A stretch of 64,000 bases of DNA, taken from positions 124,001 through 188,000 of the forward strand of contig CAWFKW010000001.1 of assembly GCA_963816535.1 (NCBI GenBank). Reading direction: 5' to 3'. The stretch is from CAWFKW01 sp963816535 (lineage in GTDB: Bacteria > Bacteroidota > Ignavibacteria > Tepidaquicellales > OLB5). This document shows positions 15,571 through 25,042 of this stretch, in pieces. Below the pieces are notes generated by a model, which was given only the letters and a program-made list of their open reading frames with translations, did not search any database and was not told where the DNA came from. The first letter of the stretch is position 1; every line of letters starts with the position of its first letter. Position numbers and translations under genes: made by a program.

Positions 15571-17559
15571 TCAAGTTCGGGGGAAAATACCGTGCAATAT
15601 TAGTTTTAGCGCTCTCATTGGCGTTTGCGCAAAGTTCATTCGCTCAATTCTATCAATGGTCATCTATTGGAGGTGTTGTCGGTAACGGAACAAACGGAGT
15701 CATAAACGCAATTGTAAAATACAACAACAATATTGTTGTCGCCGGTTATTTTTCGGAGGCAGGCGGGGTTAGCGTTAACAATATAGCAATGTGGAACGGG
15801 ACTTCTTGGAGCGCCTTAGGTTCCGGAGTGAACGATACAGTCTATTCTTTATCTTTGTTTAACGGCTCTCTAATAGCAGGCGGAAAATTTACAACAGCAG
15901 GCGGCTATTCCTCGCCCGGTATAAGCCAATGGAATGGATCATCATGGTCTGCATTGGGCGCAGGCGTAAACGGAACAGTAAGAGCTCTATCTGTGTTTAG
16001 CGGACGGCTGATCGCAGGAGGCTCGTTCACAAGTGCAGGTAATAATATCAGCGCATGGGACGGATCTGTTTGGATAGCTCCCGGAACCGGCCTGAACAAC
16101 TCATGCTACGCTCTTTGTGTACAAGGCGGTTACTTATATGCCGGCGGTTCATTCAGCCAGGCAGGCGGCGCATCTGCCGAACAAAATTGCAGAATGGAAC
16201 GCGTCTTCTTGGTTGCCGCTCGGAACGGGCATGAATGACGATGTTTACGCTATCTCTGGCTACGGCGGCGGCGGTTACATAGCGGTAGGAGGAAAATTTA
16301 CGCAGGCTGGCGGAAATTCCGCCGTGCATATCGCTCAATGGTCAGGCGCTTCATGGTCAGGTTTTAATTTCGCGCCGGATGGTTACATATATGCGATTGC
16401 ATATTATAACAGCAGCCTGATCCTGGGAGGAAGTTTCGAAAACGTTTCGATAAACGGCTCCGGAAGCGCGTTCATGAACAGGATATGCAGGTGGGATAAC
16501 GGCGGAAATTGTCTGAGAATGGTAACAGGAATGAACCAATCCGTTAAGACGTTTTACCAAAGCGATAGCAGCTTATACGCAGGCGGCGATTTCACAACTG
16601 CGGGCGGCGATTACTCTCTTCATGCCTCAGTTTGGTGCAATGTTCCGACCCATATTATTTCGGGAGTTGCAAAATATGCAGGCGACACCACAAGGCTCAG
16701 AAGCGGTATTGTCAGGGCCGTCAGGATGGACGTGAGCACAAGAGAAATAATTGTAATTGACTCAGGAGCCGTTCAGTCAAACGGGTCATACCAGATCACC
16801 CATGGTTATAACGATTCAACCGACGTGGTTTTGTTCCCGAACGATGAAATAGAGGATCATTTTGTGCCAACCTATTATCCATCTTCCACAACGTGGAGAG
16901 ATGCCGTTAAAATATTTCCGTCAACTAATCTGGACAGCATTAATATAAGCGTTTACAGGACCCAGCCGGATTCGCTTAGCTTTAGCAACATAAGCGGGCA
17001 TATATATTTGAATTTTAACCCGATACTCAATCAACCCGGGTTCCCATTTTCAAAAGACGCGATTATCTACGCTAAACAAGGCAATATATACAAGCAGTTT
17101 GCTATTACAGATTCAACTGAGAGTTACACGCTCAGAGGGCTCATTCCCGGAGTTTACGACCTGGTTGTCGACAGGATCGGTTACACAAGCGCAACCAGGA
17201 CCATAACGCTTGGCGCAACTAATATTGACACTAATAATTTTTATCTAGATACGGCCGGCGTGATCGGAATACAGAATATAAGCTCCGTTTTGCCGCATAG
17301 TTTCAGATTGTATCAGAATTATCCCAATCCGTTTAACCCGGTGACTATAATTAGGTTTGATATTAAGTCGCAGGAGTTTGTTACTCTCAGTATATATAAC
17401 ATTCTAGGGCAAAGAATTGAACGGCTTGTAAACAACGATCTCATGCCGGGAGAATATAAGGCGGTGTTTGACGGATCAAATCTGTCCAGCGGCGTGTATT
17501 TCTATTCTATATATACCCGCGAATTCAGCGAAACAAAAAAAATGATGTTAATTAAATAA
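15567..17559 (+). CDS. Secreted propeller-repeat protein with sorting domain, interrupted by a 1-nt frameshift
   Basis: The start ATG overlaps the stop of the TrmB-type gene. A signal peptide (cleaved near SFAQ) is followed by about 7 blades of the type SWSALGSGVNDTVYSL...AGGKFTTAGG, then a carboxypeptidase-regulatory-like region and a sorting domain (NYPNPFNPVTIIRF...SGVYFYSI...TKKMMLIK). The frame breaks near 16179: removing the G at 16179 joins GGASA to NKIAEWNASSW and restores the repeat. The downstream frame then stays open to 17559. This is either an assembly error or a recent mutation; if real, the sorting domain is lost from the product. Confidence 0.8.
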
Positions 17560-17612
17560 GGCGATTGGCGCTGCAGAGATCACTTGGGCTGATTATAAAG
17601 GAATTAATAGTT

Positions 17613-17894
17613 ATGAAACAACAAACAGAAAGTAACCAACTGGATCACAAAAGAAATCTGCTCAGCAGCGTTCATTATGAATTTGTCTGGGTTTTCTGCA
17701 ACGGGGTTGTTGTGCGCTCAATTGAAAAGAATTATTTTAGAACTTTCTTCAGGTCAATGTTTATCTCAGAAGATTCAAATATTATTATCTCCCGGAACGC
17801 AAAAAAACTGCTCGGCAGCGGTAAGAAAACCGCAAGAAATCCTGTGAGGACAGGAAGAGGCCGGGTCCTAATAAAACAGTTTCACCCCTTATAG
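17613..17894 (+). CDS. Small hypothetical protein downstream of the TrmB-propeller pair
   Basis: The start at ATG 17613 is chosen because an AAAGGA ribosome-binding site lies 10 bp upstream; the frame is also open from 17565. The 93-residue product (MKQQTESNQ...) is basic and has no signal peptide. A hydrophobic stretch (YEFVWVFCNGVVV) and a Lys/Arg-rich C-terminus (KKTARNPVRTGRGR) are visible. No family is recognised. It lies 53 bp after the propeller gene and may be in the same transcript. Confidence 0.45.
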   Translation: MKQQTESNQLDHKRNLLSSVHYEFVWVFCNGVVVRSIEKNYFRTFFRSMFISEDSNIIISRNAKKLLGSGKKTARNPVRTGRGRVLIKQFHPL

Positions 17895-18289
17895 CGTCAA
17901 ATAGCGCCGGTCGAAAGTCTTAGCCCGCGGTTTGGCTTACGCTGAAAAATAACTAACTTGGGTTGTCTTTTCTCCTCCTCTGGCGGATATGCCAAGTAAG
18001 TTCAAATTCGGGTTGAGACAACGGCGCCTGGAATTATCACTTGAAAGATCGTCTGTGAAATGAATCTTAAATATTTATTCCGGGCAAGTTGCCGCGTCAA
18101 TTGCGGATTTGAGCTTATAGTAATTGGCATTAATTTAGATTACCCGTAAAGCGAAATGCTCCGCTCCTCCTATAAAGGGAAATCAAATAAGCCTGAATTT
18201 GCCAGCGATGCGGCGTCCCCCGGAGTTAAAAATAGAATAATTATTCTAAAGTTTTGTTGAATAATTTCATAATAAAAGGAGAAATCAAA
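17895..18289. other. 395-bp intergenic region with a perfect 16-bp palindrome before the cupredoxin gene
   Basis: No gene is seen. GTTGTCT near 17962 can pair with AGACAAC near 18016 (7 bp). At 18233-18248, TAGAATAATTATTCTA is an exact palindrome 41 bp upstream of the cupredoxin ATG (18290), a good candidate operator. A ribosome-binding site AAAGGAG lies just before that start. Confidence 0.45.
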
Positions 18290-18916
18290 ATGAAGTTTAC
18301 AAGGTTTTTGTCGGTTTTGTTTTTACTGGCGCTCATCAGGTGCGCCCAGGCTAATATAATCACTATTCAGGTAGCCGACTTCAGCTTCACTCCTCAAACG
18401 CCAAGCGTAACCGTTGGAGATACGATTACATGGGTATGGTCTTCAGGCGGGCACACTACCACATCTTTGACAATTCCTAATGGCGCGGCTGCATGGGATG
18501 CGGCAATTGATAATGCTCACACGTCTTTCACATACATAGTAACTGTGCCGGGAACGTACAACTACCAATGCACAATTCATGCCGCAATGAATATGAACGG
18601 CTCTATTACTGTAAACCCGATCGGCATTAAGCCGATCTCATCTAATGTGCCTGAGAGGTTTACTTTATACCAGAATTATCCAAATCCTTTCAATCCATCG
18701 ACTGTGATAAGATTTGATATTCCTGTGAGAACTGAAATGCGACTAAGAATTTATGACAATACAGGGAGGCTTGTAGTTGAACTGGCGAATGAAACGTTAC
18801 AGGCCGGTTCCTATTCGGTTGACTGGAACGCTTCAAACTATGCGAGCGGCGTTTATTTCTACCAGATGCAGACTTCCGAATTCACTGTTACAAGAAAACT
18901 GGCATTGATAAAATAA
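18290..18916 (+). CDS. Secreted plastocyanin-like cupredoxin with C-terminal sorting domain
   Basis: The start at 18290 has a strong AAAGGAG site and gives a clean signal peptide (cleavage near AQA-N, residue 21); the frame also opens at 18254. Residues 22-110 are a cupredoxin domain with the complete type-1 copper ligand set: His55 in GGHTTT, then Cys94, His97 and Met102 in CTIHAAMNM. Blue copper proteins carry single electrons in the periplasm or at the surface. The C-terminal ~85 residues are a sorting domain (NYPNPFNPSTVIRF, IYDNTGR, SGVYFYQM), so this is a copper protein probably exposed on the cell surface. Total 208 residues. Redox partner unknown. Confidence 0.85.
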   Translation: MKFTRFLSVLFLLALIRCAQANIITIQVADFSFTPQTPSVTVGDTITWVWSSGGHTTTSLTIPNGAAAWDAAIDNAHTSFTYIVTVPGTYNYQCTIHAAMNMNGSITVNPIGIKPISSNVPERFTLYQNYPNPFNPSTVIRFDIPVRTEMRLRIYDNTGRLVVELANETLQAGSYSVDWNASNYASGVYFYQMQTSEFTVTRKLALIK

Positions 18917-19008
18917 TCGGGATTATTTCGAAATCCCCCATACATCTGCTCCAAACGAAGGGGCTCTGTCCAAAAGACTCCGGTTAGAGCCGCTTCAAAA
19001 GCTGCAAT

Positions 19009-19039
19009 CAAGGCGTTCCCCCGAGCGCCTTGTTTTTTT
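19009..19039 (+). terminator. Rho-independent terminator after the cupredoxin gene
   Basis: Stem CAAGGCG/CGCCTTG (19009-19015 and 19026-19032) followed by seven T residues. A second hairpin (GGCTCT...AGAGCC) lies just upstream at about 18962-18991. Confidence 0.75.
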
Positions 19040-19161
19040 GTATGACAATCAAATTTCAGGACGGCAAGTATTTTATATACTTTATTTTAACAAATAAAAG
19101 AATATTTTTATAAATGCCCTCTGGTCATTAAATTTCCGATAAATATCAGGAACAAAAAGCT

Positions 19162-22100
19162 ATGGCAGGCGTAAAACGTTCTGTATTTCTGCTTTCAGCT
19201 ATGATCGTGCTTTGTTCATCTGTATTGGCTGAGTATAAGCTGGAGCATATCTCTCTGGAGCAGGGTATATCTCATAATTTAATATACAGCATTTACCAGG
19301 ATAGTAAAGGATTTATGTGGTTTGGCACAATGTATGGATTGGTTAAGTATGACGGCCCTAATTATACTGTTTACAGGTACGATCCCTCCGATACAAATTC
19401 GCTTTCAAACGATAATATCATTTCTATTTATGAGGACAGAAAGGGGTTCTTATGGTTCGGAACCTTCAATGGGGGCCTGAATAAATACGACAGGAATACC
19501 GGGCGCTTTACGAGATTTGTGCATAATGCGGACAATCCGAACAGCCTCAGCAATAATATCGTATGGGCTGAATTAGAAGACAGGAATGGAATATTATGGA
19601 TAGGCACAAGCGGCGGGCTGAACAAATATCAGAATGGGATATTCACCGCTTACACTTTTGATTCTGTTAATAATAATTCGATCGGCAGCAACCTGGTGTA
19701 TTCTGTAACAGAAGATAGATCTGAAAACGTTCTCTGGCTGGGTACTTTTGGGGGTGGACTTAATAAGTTTGACAAGTCCAATAACACTTTTTTCATTTAT
19801 AAACACAAAGAAGCCGACACTGGTTCTATAAGCGGGAATTTTGTCAGACCGGTTTACCAGGATGAAAAGGGGAATATATGGGCAGGAACCTTTAATAAAG
19901 GGCTTAACAAATTCAATAAATCAAGCGGATTTTTTACACATTACCTGCACACTCCTTCTGACCCGAACAGTTTAAGCAATAACAATATCAATTCAATTAT
20001 CGAAGATAGAAATGGTAACCTGTGGATTGGCGTGAACGGAGGGGTTGACATGTTTGATAAAGCTTCAGGAAAATTTGAGCTGCACAGTTTGATGAACGAT
20101 GAATCGCGGGATGAAGAAAATTGCATAGCTGTGTATGAAGATCTATCGGGAATAATATGGTTGGGTTCTTATTATGGCGGTTTATATAAACTTTATGAAA
20201 ATCGCGACAAATTTGCGACTTTCAGGCATAGTACATCTGACAAAACATCTTTAATCAACAATAATGTGAGATGTATTTTTGAGGACAGGTCATCCGTAAT
20301 GTGGGTAGGAACAAACGCCGGGCTGGATAAATTCGATGATGGCGCTAAAACGTTCACGCATTATGAACATGATACACTCAGCTCTTACAGTCTTAGCAAT
20401 GATGTTGTGAATTCCCTTGCTCAGGATGAAGAGGGGAACATTTGGGTTGGAACCGCTATGGGGCTAAATAAATTGAATATAGATCTTAATAGATTTATAC
20501 ATTACGCAAATGACCCGGCCGATGATAATTCAATAAGTTCTAATTCTATTACATGCCTGTATAAAGATAAAAACGGGCTGATGTGGGTTGGCTCTCGCTT
20601 AGGTCTCAATAGGCTGGATGTGTCGAATAATACCTTTGCGAGATACATGAAAAGCGCTTCCGATTCAAATTCGATTAGCGATAACGACATTTTTTCAATT
20701 TATGAAGACCCGGGAGGTTATATTTGGATTGGAACTTACGGCGGATTAAATAGGCTGAATAAATCCACGGGCAGGTTTTCTCATTTCATCCAGAACCCTT
20801 TTGCCCCCGGGACAATAAGCAACAACTATGCTTATTCGTTTTGCACCGACCAGAATGGTAGTTTCTGGATTGGAACCGCCGGAGGCTTGAATAAATATAA
20901 TAAAAACACCGGGCTGTTTTCAAATTTAACAGAAAAAGACGGCCTTCCCAACAGCGTAATTTGCAGTATTCTTGAAGATAGAGCGGGAGCTTTGTGGATC
21001 AGCACTAACAAAGGAGTTTCCAGATTTGAAGTTGTCTTAAAAAGCTTCAGGAATTTTGACATTGATGACGGGCTTCAAAGCAACATGTTTAACAACGGTT
21101 CATTTTGCAGAAGGAAAAACGGCGATTTTGTTTTTGGTGGAATCAACGGTTTGAGCATATTTGATCCTGACAGGATCAGAGATATCCAGGAGGCAGCCCC
21201 GCCGGTCATCCTTACTTCGCTTATAAAATATTCGGGAAAAGAAAAGAAGGAAATAGATATTTCAGGGGCTAAAGAAATCAGGCTCGCCTATAATGAGAAC
21301 CTGGTAACATTCGGATTTGCAGTTATCGATTATATTAACCCGAAGAAAAATCAGTATTCCTATATGCTGGAAGGTTTTGACAAAGACTGGATAAACAGCG
21401 GAAACGTAAGCAAAGCTGTTTATGCAAACCTGAATCCGGGGGAATACTTATTTAAAGTCAAAGGCGCTAATTCGGATGGAGTATGGAACGAAAAATATGC
21501 TTCTATATTACTAACAATAACGCCGCCTTACTGGAAAACATGGTGGTTCTATACTTTTATTGTCATTTGTTCGGTTTTGCTTATTGCCACCTTTCAAAAT
21601 TACCGGGTTAGGATGAAAGTGAAGAACCTGTTTGAACTGGAAAAAGCGAAATCCAGGGAAAGAGAGATTGTCAGGCAGCAGGCCTCAAGCGATTACCACG
21701 ATGAACTTGGGCATAAGCTTACAAGGATATCGCTTTACAGCCGGCGCATTAAGAAGAAAATGGAAAGCGAGTCCTCAGGTTTAGTAAGCGACCTTGACAG
21801 CATTATAGAAACTTCGAACAGCCTGCAATCAGGAGCCAAAGACCTTATTTGGGCGCTAAACCCAGGCGAAGATACTCTTTTTGATGCGGCGCTAAGGATG
21901 AAGGATTTTGGGAATGAACTGTTTGAGATTAACGATATTAACTTTATTATGAATGCCATTCCCGATGGGTTTAAGTCTTTTAAGCTGTCTATGAACAGCA
22001 AAAGGCATCTAACCTATATAATCAAAGAAGGCATGAATAATGTTTTAAAGTATGCCGAATGTAAAAATGTTGAATTGAACTTTAGTGTGCGGGGAAATGT

Positions 22101-22269
22101 TCTGGAAGTGATTTTAAGTGATGACGGAAAGGGGTTTGTAATTGAAAATGTTTCTAAAGGGTACGGATTGAAGAATATTGTAACGCGCGCAGAACAAATT
22201 GGCGGAGAAATAGAAATAGTTTCAGCTCCCGGCAATGGGACATCAATTAAACTGTTGGTCAATATCTGA
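19162..22269 (+). CDS. Sensor histidine kinase with two-component propeller (ligand_sensor) and Y_Y_Y domains
   Basis: This 1035-residue protein starts with a signal peptide. Residues about 25-680 form Reg_prop blades repeating EDRxGxLWxGTxGGLNKYD...FxHYxxDPxxxxSLSNNxI, a 14-bladed periplasmic sensor. A Y_Y_Y domain (about 700-785) precedes a single membrane helix (about 794-815). The cytoplasmic part has a HisKA_3-type dimerisation helix with phosphoacceptor His846 in DYHDELGHKL and a HATPase_c domain (GMNNVLKYAE, DDGKGF, GYGLKNI, GNGTSIKL). Unlike many hybrid propeller sensors it has no receiver or AraC domain; the output is the LuxR-type regulator encoded next. Ligand unknown; polysaccharide-derived signals are typical of the family. 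Confidence 0.92.
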   Translation: MAGVKRSVFLLSAMIVLCSSVLAEYKLEHISLEQGISHNLIYSIYQDSKGFMWFGTMYGLVKYDGPNYTVYRYDPSDTNSLSNDNIISIYEDRKGFLWFGTFNGGLNKYDRNTGRFTRFVHNADNPNSLSNNIVWAELEDRNGILWIGTSGGLNKYQNGIFTAYTFDSVNNNSIGSNLVYSVTEDRSENVLWLGTFGGGLNKFDKSNNTFFIYKHKEADTGSISGNFVRPVYQDEKGNIWAGTFNKGLNKFNKSSGFFTHYLHTPSDPNSLSNNNINSIIEDRNGNLWIGVNGGVDMFDKASGKFELHSLMNDESRDEENCIAVYEDLSGIIWLGSYYGGLYKLYENRDKFATFRHSTSDKTSLINNNVRCIFEDRSSVMWVGTNAGLDKFDDGAKTFTHYEHDTLSSYSLSNDVVNSLAQDEEGNIWVGTAMGLNKLNIDLNRFIHYANDPADDNSISSNSITCLYKDKNGLMWVGSRLGLNRLDVSNNTFARYMKSASDSNSISDNDIFSIYEDPGGYIWIGTYGGLNRLNKSTGRFSHFIQNPFAPGTISNNYAYSFCTDQNGSFWIGTAGGLNKYNKNTGLFSNLTEKDGLPNSVICSILEDRAGALWISTNKGVSRFEVVLKSFRNFDIDDGLQSNMFNNGSFCRRKNGDFVFGGINGLSIFDPDRIRDIQEAAPPVILTSLIKYSGKEKKEIDISGAKEIRLAYNENLVTFGFAVIDYINPKKNQYSYMLEGFDKDWINSGNVSKAVYANLNPGEYLFKVKGANSDGVWNEKYASILLTITPPYWKTWWFYTFIVICSVLLIATFQNYRVRMKVKNLFELEKAKSREREIVRQQASSDYHDELGHKLTRISLYSRRIKKKMESESSGLVSDLDSIIETSNSLQSGAKDLIWALNPGEDTLFDAALRMKDFGNELFEINDINFIMNAIPDGFKSFKLSMNSKRHLTYIIKEGMNNVLKYAECKNVELNFSVRGNVLEVILSDDGKGFVIENVSKGYGLKNIVTRAEQIGGEIEIVSAPGNGTSIKLLVNI

Positions 22270-22337
22270 TATATGTGAGATTGATTTTCCTGATTTATAA
22301 GCTTAACTTATCCTTTAATTATCAGCGAACCGTAAAA

Positions 22338-22955
22338 ATGACAAAAGTATCAATAGTTGAAGATGACAAAGTGATACGCAATTCTCTGGCAGATTTACTG
22401 AACGAATCCGGCAGTTTTGTATGTGCAGGAGCCTATGCCGATTGCGAATCGGCGATAAAGAATTTGCCGGGCGACAGGCCGTCGATAATCCTGATGGATA
22501 TTGACCTGCCGGGAATATCCGGCATTGAGGGTGTTATGAGAATCAAAAAGAAATACCCTAAGATCGAAATTGTCATGCTCACTATCCACGAAGACGCATC
22601 ATTGGTGTTCCGGGCGCTAAGAGCCGGCGCCAGCGGATACCTGGATAAAAGCGCATCAGAGGCGAAAATACTTGAGTCAATAAAGGAGATTTCCGAGGGC
22701 GGCGCGCCTATGTCGTATAAGATAGCCAGGCTTGTTGTAACGTCGTTCACAAAACAGACCGATTCGCCCTTAACCGAACGTGAGAACGACGTTTTGGAAA
22801 GCCTGTGCAAAGGTTATTCATATAAGGAGATTGCCTTTAACCTTTTCATTACCGTCGGTACGGTCCGGCATCATATTAAAAACATCTATTATAAACTGCA
22901 GGTTCATTCAAAATCTGAAGCCGTTGCAAAAGCGCTTAGGGAAAGACTTGTTTAA
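22338..22955 (+). CDS. NarL/FixJ-family response regulator
   Basis: The start at ATG 22338 gives the standard N-terminus MTKVSIVEDDK; an in-frame ATG at 22275 would add 21 residues without family similarity. The 205-residue protein has a receiver domain with Asp9/Asp10, phosphoacceptor Asp54 (ILMDIDLPG) and the conserved Lys region (GASGYLDKSA), then a LuxR-type helix-turn-helix (LTERENDVLESLCKG...GTVRHHIKNIYYKL). It lies 68 bp after the propeller kinase gene and is its obvious partner. Its targets may include the secreted CRTAC1-type gene that follows. Confidence 0.93.
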   Translation: MTKVSIVEDDKVIRNSLADLLNESGSFVCAGAYADCESAIKNLPGDRPSIILMDIDLPGISGIEGVMRIKKKYPKIEIVMLTIHEDASLVFRALRAGASGYLDKSASEAKILESIKEISEGGAPMSYKIARLVVTSFTKQTDSPLTERENDVLESLCKGYSYKEIAFNLFITVGTVRHHIKNIYYKLQVHSKSEAVAKALRERLV

Positions 22956-23065
22956 TTAGGCTTTATTCCCACTATATAAATCCACTCAGAATTCATTTTT
23001 CCGAAAAAACCATATATATATGAGATACCATCCACCAACAGGTATGTGTAACTTGCATTAAAAAA

Positions 23066-24901
23066 ATGCTAAGCGGAAAAGTGAATTCTAATTTTGCTGC
23101 CCTCCGGAATAATTTCTTTTTTTTAAAATCTCCCTTCCTGAAGATATCGCTTACTGTCTTCTTATTGGCGATGGCGCATCAAATCGCTTTTCCACAGACT
23201 TTTACAAGAATTACCGCCGGTAACAATCCTGTGGTGACAGATCTTTATCAGAGCACAGGCGGGTGCTGGGTAGATATAAATAACGACGGGTATCTGGATC
23301 TTTTTGTCTCGAACGGAAATCTAACCGGGCAAAATAACGCTCTGTACCTAAATGACAGGAACGGAAACTTCATCAAAATAACGACAGGGGCAATTGTAAA
23401 CGACGGCGGAAGCTCGATTGGGGGGACGTGGGGAGATTTTAATAATGACGGTAATCTTGACCTGTATGTTGCCAACAGGAACAATTTTGGAAATTTCCTG
23501 TATATGGGGCACGGAGACACTACATTTACACGGGTTATCTCCGGAGGGATTGCAACAGACTCGAGCAACGCTAACACCGGCGCATGGGTAGATATCAACC
23601 GCGACGGTTATCTCGATCTGCATGTGGTAAATTTTACTCAAAACGATTTTATGTATATAGGTAACGGTTCTCCAAATTTTACATTCACCAGAAACGATAC
23701 AATGTCGTTTCTTCTGGATGGCGGAGCCTTTTCTATTGCTGGCGCTTGGGCAGATTACAATAACGACCGTTTCCCGGACCTGTTCATAGGTAATGCCGGA
23801 ACTCAAAATGATTTCCTTTATAAAAATAACGGGAACCTTACTTTTACTAAGACAATCTTCAATGACGGCCGCTCGGCCATCGGCGGAAGCTGGGGCGATT
23901 ATGATAATGACGGAAACCTTGACCTGATAGTAACTAATTATTCGAACGGGAAAAATAATCTTTACCATAACAGCGGGCCGCCTAATTACAATTTGGTACC
24001 TGTTGATACAGGGATCGTTTCAAACGAACCGGCAAATTCTGTTGGCAGCTGCTGGGGTGATTTCAATAACGATGGTTACCAGGATCTATTTATCTCTAAT
24101 GACGGAGCAAGCGCATTTCTCTATATTAACAACGGGCCGCCAGATTATGGCTTTACAAAAGTAACCACTGGCAGCATTGTTACCGATGTCGCCAATTCAT
24201 TCGGGTGCGCCTGCGGCGATTACGATAACGACGGACAACTGGATGTGTTTGTAGCTACCCGCCTTGCGGCGGGGAATTTATTGTACCGCAATAACGGAAA
24301 TTCTAATAAATGGATAACTTTGAAATGTGTCGGGACAGTATCTAACAAATCAGCCATTGGGACTAAAGTAAGATTGAAAGCCAATATCAACGGCTCGCCC
24401 GCCTGGCAAACGCAGGAAGTTATGCCCCACACAGGATATAACAGCGAGAACTTGTGGCTGCATTTTGGATTGGGATCGGCCGCCATCATTGACTCGATAA
24501 AAGTTGAATGGATAAACGGGGCAACCAACGTTTTTACAAATGTTGGCGTAAACCAGTTTGCATCCATTATTGAAAACGGCTCTTTGATATCAGTAAATAG
24601 TTATGGTTCATCAACGCCGTCAGGATTTTCGCTCTTACAGAATTTTCCGAACCCGTTCAACCCGGCGACAAAAATCAGGTTTGAGTTGCCGAAACAATCT
24701 CAGGTAAAATTGAATGTATTTGATATTACCGGCAGACTGGTTGAAACTCTTATTAACGAAAATCTGGGAACAGGAAATTATGAAGTTCCGTGGAACGGCG
24801 GCCGCTATTCAAGCGGTGTATATTTTTATAAGCTGGATGTAAATCCGATTGAAGGATACGCCAAATTTACCGAAACCAAAAGAATGATTTTAATAAAGTA
24901 A
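23066..24901 (+). CDS. Secreted CRTAC1-type protein: FG-GAP repeats, UnbV/ASPIC domain, sorting domain
   Basis: The 611-residue protein has a signal peptide (hydrophobic core about 27-40). Seven FG-GAP/VCBS-like blades follow, each with a calcium-binding pattern such as GDFNNDGNLDLYVAN. One blade (NNDRFPDL) is weaker. Residues about 405-495 match the ASPIC/UnbV domain (GTKVRLKA...VMPHTGYNSENLWLHFGLG). The C-terminus is a sorting domain (NFPNPFNPATKIRF...SGVYFYKL...TKRMILIK). The family is extracellular and of uncertain biochemical role. It follows the kinase/regulator pair after 110 bp and ends at a shared bidirectional terminator. Confidence 0.9.
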   Translation: MLSGKVNSNFAALRNNFFFLKSPFLKISLTVFLLAMAHQIAFPQTFTRITAGNNPVVTDLYQSTGGCWVDINNDGYLDLFVSNGNLTGQNNALYLNDRNGNFIKITTGAIVNDGGSSIGGTWGDFNNDGNLDLYVANRNNFGNFLYMGHGDTTFTRVISGGIATDSSNANTGAWVDINRDGYLDLHVVNFTQNDFMYIGNGSPNFTFTRNDTMSFLLDGGAFSIAGAWADYNNDRFPDLFIGNAGTQNDFLYKNNGNLTFTKTIFNDGRSAIGGSWGDYDNDGNLDLIVTNYSNGKNNLYHNSGPPNYNLVPVDTGIVSNEPANSVGSCWGDFNNDGYQDLFISNDGASAFLYINNGPPDYGFTKVTTGSIVTDVANSFGCACGDYDNDGQLDVFVATRLAAGNLLYRNNGNSNKWITLKCVGTVSNKSAIGTKVRLKANINGSPAWQTQEVMPHTGYNSENLWLHFGLGSAAIIDSIKVEWINGATNVFTNVGVNQFASIIENGSLISVNSYGSSTPSGFSLLQNFPNPFNPATKIRFELPKQSQVKLNVFDITGRLVETLINENLGTGNYEVPWNGGRYSSGVYFYKLDVNPIEGYAKFTETKRMILIK

Positions 24902-24989
24902 TCTGTCCGGCCTGTCTTGCAATAGAGGGCGAGCTGCTCTTAAATACGCTCGTATTCAGAGCAGTTTTTGACAGCCGGACGGTATAAAG

Positions 24990-25016
24990 AAAAGCGGACA
25001 AACAAGTCCGCTTTTT
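24990..25016. terminator. Bidirectional intrinsic terminator between convergent genes
   Basis: Stem AAAAGCGGAC/GTCCGCTTTT (24990-24999 and 25006-25015), loop AAACAA. T-runs occur on both strands, serving the CRTAC1-type gene (+) and the transketolase gene (-). Confidence 0.85.
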
Positions 25017-25042
25017 CATTTATCCGGAACATAGTTGTTTAT

